This document shows positions 31,033 through 40,280 of a stretch of 64,000 nucleotides of DNA, piece after piece. Each line of letters starts with the position of its first letter. The first letter of the stretch is position 1. The notes below the pieces were generated by a model. It made no database searches and was not told the origin of the DNA. It worked only from the letters and a program-made list of their open reading frames with translations. A program made the translations under genes and the position numbers. Source of the DNA: Fictibacillus solisalsi. Lineage in GTDB: Bacteria > Bacillota > Bacilli > Bacillales > Fictibacillaceae. Location of the stretch: NCBI RefSeq assembly GCF_900103485.1, contig NZ_FNHW01000001.1, positions 283,418 through 347,417 of the forward strand, written 5' to 3'.

Positions 31033-31830
31033 GTGGGAGCACTAAAACAAGTCATTCGTTTTGGCTGGGAGCAAGCCCTGTCATGTTTGTTTCCAGTTGT
31101 TATTTTTGCCTCATTGGCTTTTACAAAAATCGTTCCACTTCCCCTACTGGCAAGGTATGACTGGCTGTTGATCATCTGTCTTGTGATGCAATGGTGGATG
31201 GTGCGCTCCGGGCTTGAAACTCGGGATGAACTGAAGGTGATTACCTTGTTCCACTTAATTGGGCTTGCTCTTGAACTTTTTAAAGTACATATGGGTTCAT
31301 GGGCTTATCCAGAGGAAGGGTTTTTCAAAATTTTTGGAGTGCCTTTGTATAGCGGATTCATGTACGCAAGTGTAGCAAGTTATCTTTGCCAGGCCTGGAG
31401 AAGACTTAAGGTTGACCTGGTTAAGTGGCCGCCGTTTTCAGTGGTTGTATCTCTGGCATCTATGATTTATTTAAATTTTTTCACCCACCATTATTGGATG
31501 GACATTCGCTGGTGGTTATCTGGACTCGTGATTATCGTCTTTTGGCGGTCATGGGTAACATATGAGGTGAATGGAACGCGGTACCGTATGCCTCTTGCAC
31601 TATCCTTTGTACTCATTGGATTTTTTATCTGGATCGCTGAAAATATCGCAACGTTCTTTGGAGCCTGGCAATACCCAAATCAAACCGAGGCATGGAGTCT
31701 CGTTCATCTGGGAAAGGTGAGCTCGTGGCTCTTACTCGTGATCGTTAGCTTTCTCATCGTCGCAACGTTAAAGCAGATTAAGGAAAAACCACCGGTGGGT
31801 ACTGGTCAATCTGTTAAGACAACACATTAA
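31033..31830 (+). CDS. yoaT: DUF817 membrane protein, YoaT-like
   Basis: 265 residues from a GTG at 31033 with GAGGTG six bases upstream; this matches the length of B. subtilis YoaT. Seven or eight membrane helices. DUF817 hallmarks are LFKVHMGSWAYPE, FGVPLYSGFMYASVASY and the histidines of FFTHHYWMDIRWW. Function unknown; the family resembles carotenoid-associated membrane proteins only in topology. It follows the HTH gene by 40 bases. Confidence 0.82.
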   Translation: MGALKQVIRFGWEQALSCLFPVVIFASLAFTKIVPLPLLARYDWLLIICLVMQWWMVRSGLETRDELKVITLFHLIGLALELFKVHMGSWAYPEEGFFKIFGVPLYSGFMYASVASYLCQAWRRLKVDLVKWPPFSVVVSLASMIYLNFFTHHYWMDIRWWLSGLVIIVFWRSWVTYEVNGTRYRMPLALSFVLIGFFIWIAENIATFFGAWQYPNQTEAWSLVHLGKVSSWLLLVIVSFLIVATLKQIKEKPPVGTGQSVKTTH

Positions 31831-31991
31831 ATGTAAATTCTCACATAGAAGAGTTGATAAAATCACTGAAATACTTTCACTTTAGTCATGGCACCTGGGG
31901 CCCATTTTATCAATACCGTATCGGAGAGGAATATAGTACCATTTAAATCATGTGGGTTATAGAAATCTCGGCAATAAATTGAGGCGATGTA

Positions 31992-32186
31992 ATGAGTAAA
32001 TGTGATAAGAGTTCATTTTGCATGTCTTGTTCAAGAAGTAAGTTTGAGGTGAAGTGTTTATCGCCTGTTTATGCAAAAGAACGGTTAATTGGTTACTATT
32101 GTGAAGATCATTATGAAGAGGCAGTGTTGTTTCAAAAAAGACAGCATCCAATCAGCGATACAAACAGGGTCAAGTTATGGTTTTAA
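31992..32186 (+). CDS. 64-residue cysteine-rich small protein
   Basis: ATG at 31992 after TTGAGGCGATGTA. Cysteines at 4, 10, 13, 22 and 37 with a nearby His40 (CMSCSRSK; YYCEDHYEE) suggest a zinc-binding knuckle. It is 22 bases before the Nudix pseudogene. No family was recognised. Confidence 0.55.
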   Translation: MSKCDKSSFCMSCSRSKFEVKCLSPVYAKERLIGYYCEDHYEEAVLFQKRQHPISDTNRVKLWF

Positions 32187-32208
32187 ATGAACGTGATGAG
32201 GTGAGGAT

Positions 32209-32697
32209 TTGGCTCATGTAAGAATACGATGTACAGGTCTGATTATCGAAAATAATTCAGTGCTTTTGGTTGAGTTTGATGATAAAGGAATCCATTATAA
32301 TTTGCCTGGTGGAGGACTGCAGCCAGGCGAAACGATAGTAGAAGGCGTTGCACGAGAGGTGTTAGAAGAAACAGCAGCAGAAGTGAAAGTTGGGCCGTTG
32401 GCATTGGTCTATGAATTGGCACCGCATAAACAGTCTGGAGATTATAACAGGAATGAGAACCACGGCCTCCATCTCATTTTTGAGTGTACATTGAAGAAAA
32501 ACTCCACACCGCAACTGCCTCCTTGTCCAGACCCCCGCCAAACGGCGGTCAAATGAATTCCTCTAAAAGAACTGGACTCTATTTTATTGATACCAAATAT
32601 TAATCAGCAGATTAAAGACTATGTGAGCAGCAAAAGGAATATAGAGCTGATTGAGGATCACCAGCTGGAGAGACTTCGTTTAGAGCATTTGGTATAA
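32209..32697 (+). pseudogene. Nudix hydrolase with in-frame TGA
   Basis: A TTG start at 32209 (GAGGTGA upstream) opens a Nudix protein with an intact box GGGLQPGETIVEGVAREVLEE (about 34-54). The frame is cut by TGA at codon 116 (32554-32556) and continues as IPLKELDSILLIPNINQQIK to a TAA at 32695. Homologues carry Trp at this point (AVKWIPLKEL), so a TGG to TGA change is the simple reading. The 115-residue product still has the catalytic box but lacks the C-terminal helix. Confidence 0.75.
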
Positions 32698-32718
32698 ATT
32701 TAAAAAATGAAAAAATAC

Positions 32719-32762
32719 AAAAAGAAGAGGAGCTATCCTTAAGGGAGCAGCTCCTTTTTTGC
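32719..32762. terminator. bidirectional terminator
   Basis: AGGAGCT (32728-32734) pairs with AGCTCCT (32749-32755), followed by six T. It serves the Nudix gene and the convergent epimerase gene. Confidence 0.8.
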
Positions 32763-32763
32763 T

Positions 32764-33702
32764 TTATTTACGTCCGATTTTAAACCGGGACACATAGTCT
32801 TTTTTCTCTGTCGGCTGGATATCATCCAAACCGGTCTGCCGCTTGGGCAGCTGCTTCAAATTCGGTGCATTGGTCACCCAGGAATAGGGCTCGATCGCCA
32901 GTAGATTCTCATTGCCGCTCGCTGTGAATAACACCCATTGGGTGAATCGGTTGGACACAGAATAGATTATTTCAAGGCCAGGCAAATCAATTGCCGCGGT
33001 CTTGTTATCCGTCATGACGAACACATCATCCAGTTTCACTCCGGATAGCGGAGTTCCTTGTGAAAATTCTTCTTTGTTTTTCACGTTTTCCATTTCGCCT
33101 GTTGGGAGGTGCCGTTCATTTAAACGCCATCGTTCCTTAACATCAATCCGTAATTTTGCTGAATCAGGAAATTGGAAGGTGGTATGGTAGCCGATCCCGC
33201 ATGGCATGAGGCTGTCCCCATTGTTTGTAATCTCTGTCGTTTGAATCACTTCGGTCCCTTGAATCTCAATCGTCATCGTAATGGTAAAGTCATGTGGAAA
33301 CTGGCTCAAAATACCTGGATGCTCTGACGAACGGATCGCTGTTTTGATTCGCGGAATAGTGTCATCTGTCTCCAGGACTGTCCATTCCTTGTCATGCACA
33401 AAGCCATGAATGTGAACATTCTCTTTGGCCCTGTTCATTTCCAGTTCGTAGACCCGGCCATTGTATTCAAAGGTGGCATCTTCAATGCGGTTTGGAGGAA
33501 AGAGCACCGGTGTTCCGAATACCATTTTCCGCTTTTCATAGTCCTCTTTCGTTTTCGGTGTTCTGAGGACCTCGGTATCGGTCTTTTTATCACGGATGGA
33601 AATCATGTTGCTTCCTTGAGAGGGGAGGACAATTACTTCTAGTTCTTCATTTTCTAGTGAGTAGGCAGCTTCATTCAGGAATTGAATTTTTTTCACGCTC
33701 AT
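32764..33702 (-). CDS. aldose 1-epimerase family protein
   Basis: 312 residues from the ATG at 33702 (GGAGGTACTTAAA upstream). GalM-type fold with the VHIHGFVHDKEW motif (catalytic His region), GIGYHTTFQFP for the second His, and AIEPYSWVTNAPN near the C terminus. GalM equilibrates the anomers of sugars; this subgroup (aldose 1-epimerase-like) may act on sugar phosphates. Monocistronic. Confidence 0.85.
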   Translation of the reverse strand: MSVKKIQFLNEAAYSLENEELEVIVLPSQGSNMISIRDKKTDTEVLRTPKTKEDYEKRKMVFGTPVLFPPNRIEDATFEYNGRVYELEMNRAKENVHIHGFVHDKEWTVLETDDTIPRIKTAIRSSEHPGILSQFPHDFTITMTIEIQGTEVIQTTEITNNGDSLMPCGIGYHTTFQFPDSAKLRIDVKERWRLNERHLPTGEMENVKNKEEFSQGTPLSGVKLDDVFVMTDNKTAAIDLPGLEIIYSVSNRFTQWVLFTASGNENLLAIEPYSWVTNAPNLKQLPKRQTGLDDIQPTEKKDYVSRFKIGRK

Positions 33703-33787
33703 TTTAAGTACCTCCATTTTTTCATTACAGCATCGATTTTAAGTATTCCCCCAAAGGTTACAATGCAAGCCTTTTATTTAAAAGGTT

Positions 33788-33863
33788 GAGGTAACATATT
33801 TACTCTCGCACAAAAAGAGGAGACTGCCTATAAGACAGCCTACCCATAATTTGATGTTACCTC
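33788..33863 (-). terminator. terminator of ymaF inside a long inverted repeat
   Basis: On the minus strand GGCTGTC-TTATA-GGCAGTC (G-U pairs allowed) is followed by TCCTCTTTTT, a usable terminator. It lies inside a perfect 10 bp inverted repeat, GAGGTAACAT (33788-33797) and ATGTTACCTC (33854-33863), the right arm of which runs into the ymaF stop codon. Confidence 0.55.
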
Positions 33864-34198
33864 TAACGATTGCCTGGCGCTGGCTGGTCAACGCCCCGCA
33901 CATGATGACGGTGACCATCGTTTTCAGTCGTGTAAAAATCATAATAATGCACATGCATACCATTCCCTACGGGTATGGCGGGTCCGGAGTAAGCCTTGTA
34001 GTGGTGAGTATGCCCATCCTCAAATATCACATAGCCTTCTGTATAATGGATGTGGCCTTGTTCGTGCTGGATAGGAGGGGAGGTTACATCCAGACATTGA
34101 TGGACGTGTCCGTCAGCTATTCCGGTGTAATCCACTGAACCGTGATTATGGTGGGGTACAAAGCCGTTTACAAAATCATCTTTACCTACTTTGGCCAT
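33863..34198 (-). CDS. ymaF: YmaF family histidine-rich protein
   Basis: 111 residues from the ATG at 34198 (AAAGGAGTG upstream). Repeated HxH units (VPHHNHGSVDYTGIADGHVHQC, HEQGHIHYTEGYV, DGHTHHYKAYSG, HRHHVRG) spaced every 20 or so residues match the YmaF family. These proteins probably bind metal; the role is unknown and an exosporium or spore-coat link is only suspected. Monocistronic. Confidence 0.85.
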   Translation of the reverse strand: MAKVGKDDFVNGFVPHHNHGSVDYTGIADGHVHQCLDVTSPPIQHEQGHIHYTEGYVIFEDGHTHHYKAYSGPAIPVGNGMHVHYYDFYTTENDGHRHHVRGVDQPAPGNR

Positions 34199-34302
34199 TC
34201 TTTCACTCCTTTTTAGACAATATATTTTAAGGAGAGTAAAAATATGTAACAAGTACAAAAAAGCCATTTGTTCTGAACATCCTACAAATGGCTTATTTTC
34301 CT

Positions 34303-35448
34303 TTAATTTAGAGTCGGAGCTAAACGCTGTTTGCCTCCGTGGACTACTTTCACTTCCACGTTCACAACGATGGAGTTTTTATCCAATGGGATTCTTCCTT
34401 GTTTTTGCACCTGTTTCCAGGCCGTATTGTTCTTTTTGTAGAGGACATGAGAAAGATGGTAAATATCACTATGGATGTCCAGTCCTTTATTAAAAGAAAG
34501 TAGGACTTCCTTTTTAATTTGCCGTTCAACTGCTTTCTCGATGGTTGAAAGTTTTGTATATTCTCTTACATCATCAATGTAAGCCTTGGTTTTGATGTTG
34601 ATTTGGAATGTAAGCCGTCCATTTAATACATGTGGAACGATTTTCACCTTTTTCTTTGTTATCACTAGATCAATCGGTGGTCGGTCTCTTTTATTTACTG
34701 TCAAGATATCACGGACAAATTCATTTTGCACCCACCGAAAACCGGATACTTTTTTCCCCGTGAGATTGCCTTTTAGGGCAGTAGAAGTGACAATCGAGAT
34801 ACCTTTAGAGGTCAAAGTAGGCTGCGTTTTAATGTCTGTCGCCCACTTTTTAAGACTGATTAAAGGAATTCCAGCTTCGTGGCCGGGTTCGTTTAAAGAG
34901 ATAATCAGTTCTCTCATATCTTCAGGTTTAATATAAGAACTTTGTTTGTATGTTTGCTTTGGGTCGCTTAATCGGGAAAGCGCGTTGGCCATTTCAAACA
35001 AAGGTGTGGCTAACAGTATCTTATTCAGAGGTTCTTTTGTACCATATACATAAATTTGGTATCGTGTCTCCCGGTAACGATCCAGCAGGTCCACAACCGA
35101 TTTTATGGCCCCATGCCTCAATGCCCGATCAGTCAGTATGACGAAGGCAAGGTGTCCGAAAAACACTTTTCTCTGGGAACTATGGTATAAATCAAAAACA
35201 GCATCGTCGATAGTTTTTCCAGTACCGTGGCCAACTTCCAGCTTGACCTGGTCACCGCCTCCGCTCGCTTCCGACTTGGCCAGCAGGCTTAAGCTCATAA
35301 TTTGAATGTACACTGTATAACTGCCATTTTTATAATCAATCCCCATCCCCTGAGCATATACTAGACGCTCAGGTTCATTCGTATCCCAGCAGCCTGACAA
35401 AAAGATCAGCATGCAGATGATCCCCCATAGGCCAGCCTTCCGCTTCAA
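34303..35448 (-). CDS. spore germination protein, GerAC/GerBC family lipoprotein
   Basis: 381 residues with a lipoprotein signal: a hydrophobic N-terminal stretch then LSGCWD, placing the lipidated Cys at about 20. The start overlaps the GerA-type gene by 4 bases (ATGA). The Ger(x)C family is the outer-face subunit of nutrient germinant receptors in the spore inner membrane. GMGIDYKNGSYTVYIQIMSL and QIYVYGTKEP are typical family blocks. Third gene of a receptor operon. Confidence 0.92.
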   Translation of the reverse strand: MKRKAGLWGIICMLIFLSGCWDTNEPERLVYAQGMGIDYKNGSYTVYIQIMSLSLLAKSEASGGGDQVKLEVGHGTGKTIDDAVFDLYHSSQRKVFFGHLAFVILTDRALRHGAIKSVVDLLDRYRETRYQIYVYGTKEPLNKILLATPLFEMANALSRLSDPKQTYKQSSYIKPEDMRELIISLNEPGHEAGIPLISLKKWATDIKTQPTLTSKGISIVTSTALKGNLTGKKVSGFRWVQNEFVRDILTVNKRDRPPIDLVITKKKVKIVPHVLNGRLTFQINIKTKAYIDDVREYTKLSTIEKAVERQIKKEVLLSFNKGLDIHSDIYHLSHVLYKKNNTAWKQVQKQGRIPLDKNSIVVNVEVKVVHGGKQRLAPTLN

Positions 35449-36956
35449 GAGGAGCCACCCTCTTTCCTTGTTGAATCCTGTGGGTTCAGCATATTAGGAC
35501 GTTTGTCTTTTTTCGTTTCCGGCAATCGGAAAGCCGACTTTAACATGTTCGTAAGATCGATTCGTGTGACCAAGCCGAAGTATGGTAATCCAAAGGTACG
35601 AATGTTTCCAATATAGGTGAGCACGAAAAATATAGAAATAAAAAATCCGAAAAAACCAAGGAAGCTAACACAGATAATGACAAAAAAGCGAATAAGTGAC
35701 ACGGTGCCAATTAATGCCTGATTGGCAAGAGTAAAAGTGGCAATTGTTGAGCCGGCAATGACAACAAGCATGGCGGGACTTGTCAACCCGGCCCGGATGG
35801 CCGCATCTCCAATAATGAGTCCGCCAATTACACTCAAGGTTTGTCCTACACCCGTGGGAAGCCTCATTCCGGCTTCCCGGAACAATTCAAATAAAAGCAG
35901 CATGAATATAGCTTCCAATGTAGTGGGGAGCGGAACGCCTCTTCTGGATTCGACAACAGTCGCCAGCAACGTTAAGGGCAGCTGGTTTTGATGAAATGCG
36001 GTTAGAGCTACCCAAAATCCAGGAAGGAAGGCAGCGCTGGAAAGGCCGATAATTCTGATCATACGTTCAAAAGAACTGTAAATATAGGTTGTCTCCTTAT
36101 CTTCAGACCCTTTTAATAAATAAAAAAGGTTAATCGGCGTAATAAACGCATAGGAAGTTCCATCGATTAAAATGATGAATCGTCCGTTTAACAGGGATTG
36201 AACAGCAAAATCAGGCCTTCCGGTATAGGCGTGCCGGGGGAATAAAGCATAGGGACTCTTATTGAACAGTTCTTCCAGCTGAGTTCCGCTGAAGATCCCG
36301 TCAATATCAATAGTGGTTATTTTATCCATGATTTGTGCCAAAATATCTTTATTCGATATATCCTCCATGTAAAGTAAAGAAATCTTTGTTCTTGTCCTTC
36401 GTCCGATTTCAAATGATTTTGTCAGGAGGGTAGGGGTTCTGAGCCTTTTGCGTATAAGTGCCATATTGACAGTCAAATCTTCAATGAAATTGTCACGGGG
36501 TCCCAGCACCGTAAGCTCATTTTTAGTTTCTTCCGGATTTCGCTGTGGTTTGTCCGAAATATCGATGGACAGAACTGTGTTTTCCAGACCGGCATCGATA
36601 AACAATTTTCCAGCGAAAATTTCCGAAACGGCCTGATCTTTGCTTTTGATGGTAGTTACAGAAGGGAGATGAAGCCGTTTTGCAAAATCCTCCTCTGTAG
36701 GATCTCCCTTCACCTCATTAAAGAATGCTTCGAGACGGTCCGGAACTACTTTGTAAAGCATTTCATTACTTATCAAACCCTCACAATAAATTAATACGAC
36801 TTTTTGTTGATTGAAGAAGAAAGGAACGAACTGAATATCTTCGCACTTCCCTAGCAGAGTTCGTAAAACCTCCTCGTTGATGGCTTCTGAAATCGTGCTG
36901 CCTGTTTTATTTTCTGAACTCGTTGGGAGATGGGAAGGCTTCTTAAAAAACCCCAT
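35445..36956 (-). CDS. spore germination protein, GerAA/GerBA family
   Basis: 503 residues from the ATG at 36956 (AGAGGAGG upstream). The N-terminal soluble domain is followed by five membrane helices in the C-terminal half. GLGILSG-like features are replaced here by SRRGVPLPTTLEAIFMLLLFELFREAGMRLP, GQTLSVIGGLIIGDAAIRAGL and the PxYxxxTR end (GLPYFGLVTRIDL), all GerA hallmarks. This subunit forms the ligand-gated channel of the germinant receptor. The start overlaps the GerB-type gene by 14 bases. Confidence 0.92.
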   Translation of the reverse strand: MGFFKKPSHLPTSSENKTGSTISEAINEEVLRTLLGKCEDIQFVPFFFNQQKVVLIYCEGLISNEMLYKVVPDRLEAFFNEVKGDPTEEDFAKRLHLPSVTTIKSKDQAVSEIFAGKLFIDAGLENTVLSIDISDKPQRNPEETKNELTVLGPRDNFIEDLTVNMALIRKRLRTPTLLTKSFEIGRRTRTKISLLYMEDISNKDILAQIMDKITTIDIDGIFSGTQLEELFNKSPYALFPRHAYTGRPDFAVQSLLNGRFIILIDGTSYAFITPINLFYLLKGSEDKETTYIYSSFERMIRIIGLSSAAFLPGFWVALTAFHQNQLPLTLLATVVESRRGVPLPTTLEAIFMLLLFELFREAGMRLPTGVGQTLSVIGGLIIGDAAIRAGLTSPAMLVVIAGSTIATFTLANQALIGTVSLIRFFVIICVSFLGFFGFFISIFFVLTYIGNIRTFGLPYFGLVTRIDLTNMLKSAFRLPETKKDKRPNMLNPQDSTRKEGGSS

Positions 36957-38040
36957 GTTTAGACCTCCTCTTCTTTTTGGAATAATAAGCGACAAATCCC
37001 CCTAACACGAAGGAAAAGCCTAAAAAAAACCAAAAGGTTAATGGCAAAATGGTAAAAAACATCAGATTGGAGTAAGTAAAGTCACTGATCGGATAAAGCG
37101 TTAAACCAGTCACTATGGCAAAAACAATCAGCAGAAACCAATTTTGTCCTTTTTTAAAAGGGATGATTTCTTTCATGATATAAAAGAATACCGAAAGTCG
37201 TATAAATGTTCCTGAAAGCCATTGATATATCGAGAGAAAATCGACATGTTCCACAAACTTTCCAAGTGAAGCCAGTCCCCATTCTTCGTATGCGGGAAAT
37301 CGCTGCCGTGCTCCCTCAAGTGGACCGAATTCGACGATAGATCCAATTAATGGTCCGATTGTCAAACCGCATAGCAGAAAAGACAATATGGCGAGATGCT
37401 TAAATTTCAGGGGATGTACGATTTTGTGCTGTAAAAATAAGAGAAGAAGAAGCTCAACCATTCCGGAACCTTGGTAAATCGTCGCTTTTAAAACCGGGAT
37501 TAACCCATGTTCAAGGAACGGTTGCAGCAAGGAATAATCCTTATATTGAATGTTGGTGAATGAGACAAAAAAGCCAAGAAGTACGATGAAGAACAACAGA
37601 ATAATATTCGAAACACTGACCGTCCTCATACTGGTTCCCGCTAAAAACAAACACGCCAGCCCAAATACGACGGTAATAAACAGTAAGGGTGTTTCCTGAA
37701 GAAACGTAATATTGATAAATGTAATGGTCTCCCGCATGGTGATGCTTTCTGCTAAGGTCAGGTAACAAAGAATCAAAATGAGGATGACATTTGTAAATCC
37801 CCTGCCGGCTCGTTCCCTCATCCATTGAAAGAGATGCTGGCCATTGGTTTTTTTATTGATAAACAAGAGCAGTGGAATCCAAGCCAACGTTAGAATAAAG
37901 GTAATAAGAATGCTTAGCCAAGCATCTCTGCCAGCTGTTCTGATCATAGGTTGAATTAGGAAAACATGACATTTCAAACCAATGCTGGTTATCGCTAATA
38001 AGGACAGCTGAAAGATCGTAATGGAATCGGAATTTTTCAT
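36943..38040 (-). CDS. spore germination protein, GerAB/GerBB family
   Basis: 365 residues from the ATG at 38040 (GAGGATG upstream). Ten membrane helices of the APC-fold germination permease family, which binds the germinant amino acid or sugar. Family features are ITIFQLSLLAITSIG at the N terminus and the FVEHVDFLSIYQWLSGTFIRLS block near helix 8. It is the first gene of the operon, so the order is B-A-C and not the common A-B-C. The germinant cannot be predicted. Confidence 0.9.
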   Translation of the reverse strand: MKNSDSITIFQLSLLAITSIGLKCHVFLIQPMIRTAGRDAWLSILITFILTLAWIPLLLFINKKTNGQHLFQWMRERAGRGFTNVILILILCYLTLAESITMRETITFINITFLQETPLLFITVVFGLACLFLAGTSMRTVSVSNIILLFFIVLLGFFVSFTNIQYKDYSLLQPFLEHGLIPVLKATIYQGSGMVELLLLLFLQHKIVHPLKFKHLAILSFLLCGLTIGPLIGSIVEFGPLEGARQRFPAYEEWGLASLGKFVEHVDFLSIYQWLSGTFIRLSVFFYIMKEIIPFKKGQNWFLLIVFAIVTGLTLYPISDFTYSNLMFFTILPLTFWFFLGFSFVLGGFVAYYSKKKRRSKHGVF

Positions 38041-38141
38041 GAAATCATCCTCTGCATGAAGGGCTAAAGGTATTTTGTCCCAAATTGTATATGATATGAT
38101 TGTCCATGGTTTTAAAAAATAGAAAAGGAGAAGTCCTTTGC

Positions 38142-38819
38142 ATGATACATATACTAATTGCAGACGATGATCCTCATATTCGTGAATTGCTGCAGCACCA
38201 TCTAGGGCGGGAAGGCTATATGGTTCATGTGGCAAAGGATGGGGAAGAAGCTTCGTCCTTGCTCCAAACCATACAAATCCATTTGGCTGTCGTCGATATC
38301 ATGATGCCCGGCAAGGATGGGTATGAGCTGTGTGAGGAAATCAGGAACGTCTATGACGTACCCGTTATTCTGCTGACAGCCAAGGATCAGCTGTTGGATA
38401 AGGAAAAAGGCTTTCTGGTAGGAACGGACGACTATATGACCAAGCCGTTTGAGCCGAAAGAGCTGATCTTCCGGATCAAAGCACTTCTCAGGCGGTATCA
38501 AATGGTGAACTCGGAAAGAACCGCGCTGAATCACACGGTCATTGACCGAAAAAGCTATGAAGTTTACAGCAATGGGAAGCTGATCATGCTGCCGATGAAA
38601 GAATTTGAACTTCTGAGCCAGCTCGCGAGCTATCCTGGCCGTATTTTTACGAGAGATGAACTGATCCAGTTGATTTGGGGAGCGGATTTTGAAGGAGATG
38701 ACCGGACGGTGGACGTGCATATTAAACGGCTGAGGGAGCGATTCGCTTCCCGAACGGATGATTTCTCAATCAAAACCGTCCGCGGTGTCGGCTATAAGCT
38801 GGAGGTCGCCGAGAAATGA
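38142..38819 (+). CDS. response regulator, OmpR/PhoB family
   Basis: 225 residues from the ATG at 38142 (AAAAGGAGAAG upstream). Receiver domain at 1-115 with acidic pocket Asp8-10 (IADDD), phosphoacceptor Asp52 (VVDIMMPG) and Lys in LLTAKD. The winged HTH domain lies at 125-222 (DELIQLIWGADFEGDDRTVDVHIKRLRER). It overlaps the kinase gene by 4 bases. A GTTCAT direct repeat at 40202 upstream of the ABC exporter is its probable site. Confidence 0.93.
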   Translation: MIHILIADDDPHIRELLQHHLGREGYMVHVAKDGEEASSLLQTIQIHLAVVDIMMPGKDGYELCEEIRNVYDVPVILLTAKDQLLDKEKGFLVGTDDYMTKPFEPKELIFRIKALLRRYQMVNSERTALNHTVIDRKSYEVYSNGKLIMLPMKEFELLSQLASYPGRIFTRDELIQLIWGADFEGDDRTVDVHIKRLRERFASRTDDFSIKTVRGVGYKLEVAEK

Positions 38820-40195
38820 AGACGTTGTATGTCCGAATTGTGGTGACCACCATCGCCGTCATGATCATCAGCAGTTTGTTTGCGTTTGTCTTATCCAATG
38901 CGTATTACCAGAAGAGTTTGAAACCATATAATGATCAAAAAGTAACGAAGATCGCGAAGAAGACCGTGGATTATTTTGAAAGGAATCCACAGCTGGAACT
39001 AAAGAATTACCTGAACCATGTGGCAGATACAGGCTACCAAATTTACCTGGTGGACCACAACGGCCGTGAATCCTTTTATGGCGGAGACTTTCGGAAAAAG
39101 GAGATTGACCGCTCTGCTGTAAACAAGGTACTGAATGGCGGCGTCTATCACGGAATAGCCGAATTTCCGTCTGCACCATTTGTTACAGGATTCTTTGATA
39201 ATGTCTTGAAAAATACGATCGGAATGCCCCTGAAGGAATCCGGCCACACCTATGCATTGTTCATCCGTCCGAATATAGAACTGCAATTCGGCGAGATGCG
39301 CTTGTTCTTTTCCGTCATCTTGCTTCTGATGATCATCCTCAGTATTGTTCTGGTGGGAATCAGCACGCGTTATCTGGTCAAACCGATCATCAAGCTGACT
39401 GAAGCCACGAAAAAAATCGCGACCGGAAACTACAACATTAAACTCAACGAAAAGAGGAGAGACGAGATCGGAAGTCTGGCTTCCAATTTTTCCGAAATGG
39501 CTAAAAGCCTGGAGCAGCTGGAGGAAATGAGGCAGGAATTCGTTTCAAATGTATCGCACGAGATCCAATCTCCCCTAGCTTCTATGAAAGGATTTGCCCA
39601 AACACTTCAGAACGAACAACTGACACCAGAGAAACGAAAAGAGTATTTAGCGATTATCGAGAAGGAAAGCGTGCGCTTATCTCAGCTCAGTAAGCAGCTG
39701 TTGATGCTGGCTTCTCTTGATAAAGAGGAAGCGTTTATTGAAAAAAGCACATTCGATGTGGCAGCCCAGATCAAGGAGGTCGTCCATATGACCGAATGGA
39801 GCTGGCGCGAGAAAGAGATGGCGATTGAAATGGATTTGCCTCAGATGTTCATTTATGGAGATAAGAAACTGCTCCATCAAGTGTGGATGAACCTCATCAC
39901 CAACAGCATTAAATACACGGAACCTGGGGGAACGTTATCAATTACGCTGGAAAAATCCGACCGTGAATGTCTGGTTTCAATTTCAGATACCGGGATCGGC
40001 ATCTCTCCAGACGATCTCCCAAGCATCTTTGACCGCTTTTATAAAGCAGACAAGGCCCGAGAAAGAAAAGAAGGCAGCAGCGGACTCGGTTTATCGATTG
40101 TGAAAAAGATCGTAAGGCTGCATCATGGAGAAATAAAAGCGGAAAGTGAGCCTGGCAAGGGATCGACCTTTACGGTGAATCTTCCAAAAATGTAA
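38816..40195 (+). CDS. sensor histidine kinase
   Basis: 459 residues. Membrane helices at about 8-28 and 163-183 bracket a 130-residue extracellular sensor domain. HAMP spans about 182-235. The HisKA phosphoacceptor is His248 (NVSHEIQSPL), followed by N, G1 and G2 ATP boxes (NLITNSIKYT, SDTGIGI, GLGLSIVKK). With the upstream regulator it forms a two-component system; the adjacent ABC exporter suggests response to a membrane-active or cell-envelope signal. Confidence 0.93.
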   Translation: MKTLYVRIVVTTIAVMIISSLFAFVLSNAYYQKSLKPYNDQKVTKIAKKTVDYFERNPQLELKNYLNHVADTGYQIYLVDHNGRESFYGGDFRKKEIDRSAVNKVLNGGVYHGIAEFPSAPFVTGFFDNVLKNTIGMPLKESGHTYALFIRPNIELQFGEMRLFFSVILLLMIILSIVLVGISTRYLVKPIIKLTEATKKIATGNYNIKLNEKRRDEIGSLASNFSEMAKSLEQLEEMRQEFVSNVSHEIQSPLASMKGFAQTLQNEQLTPEKRKEYLAIIEKESVRLSQLSKQLLMLASLDKEEAFIEKSTFDVAAQIKEVVHMTEWSWREKEMAIEMDLPQMFIYGDKKLLHQVWMNLITNSIKYTEPGGTLSITLEKSDRECLVSISDTGIGISPDDLPSIFDRFYKADKARERKEGSSGLGLSIVKKIVRLHHGEIKAESEPGKGSTFTVNLPKM

Positions 40196-40201
40196 CCTGC
40201 T

Positions 40202-40218
40202 GTTCATCTTCCGTTCAT
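40202..40218 (+). promoter_or_regulatory. direct repeat, probable response-regulator site
   Basis: GTTCAT at 40202-40207 and again at 40213-40218, 11 bases apart, the one-turn spacing preferred by OmpR-family dimers. TATGAT at 40229-40234 lies 10 bases downstream, as expected for an activated -10 without a good -35. It precedes the permease gene. Confidence 0.55.
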
Positions 40219-40280
40219 ACTTGCTTTCTATGATGGATTTGTATCACGGTACAAACCAGATAGAAAGCGAGTGAAATCTT

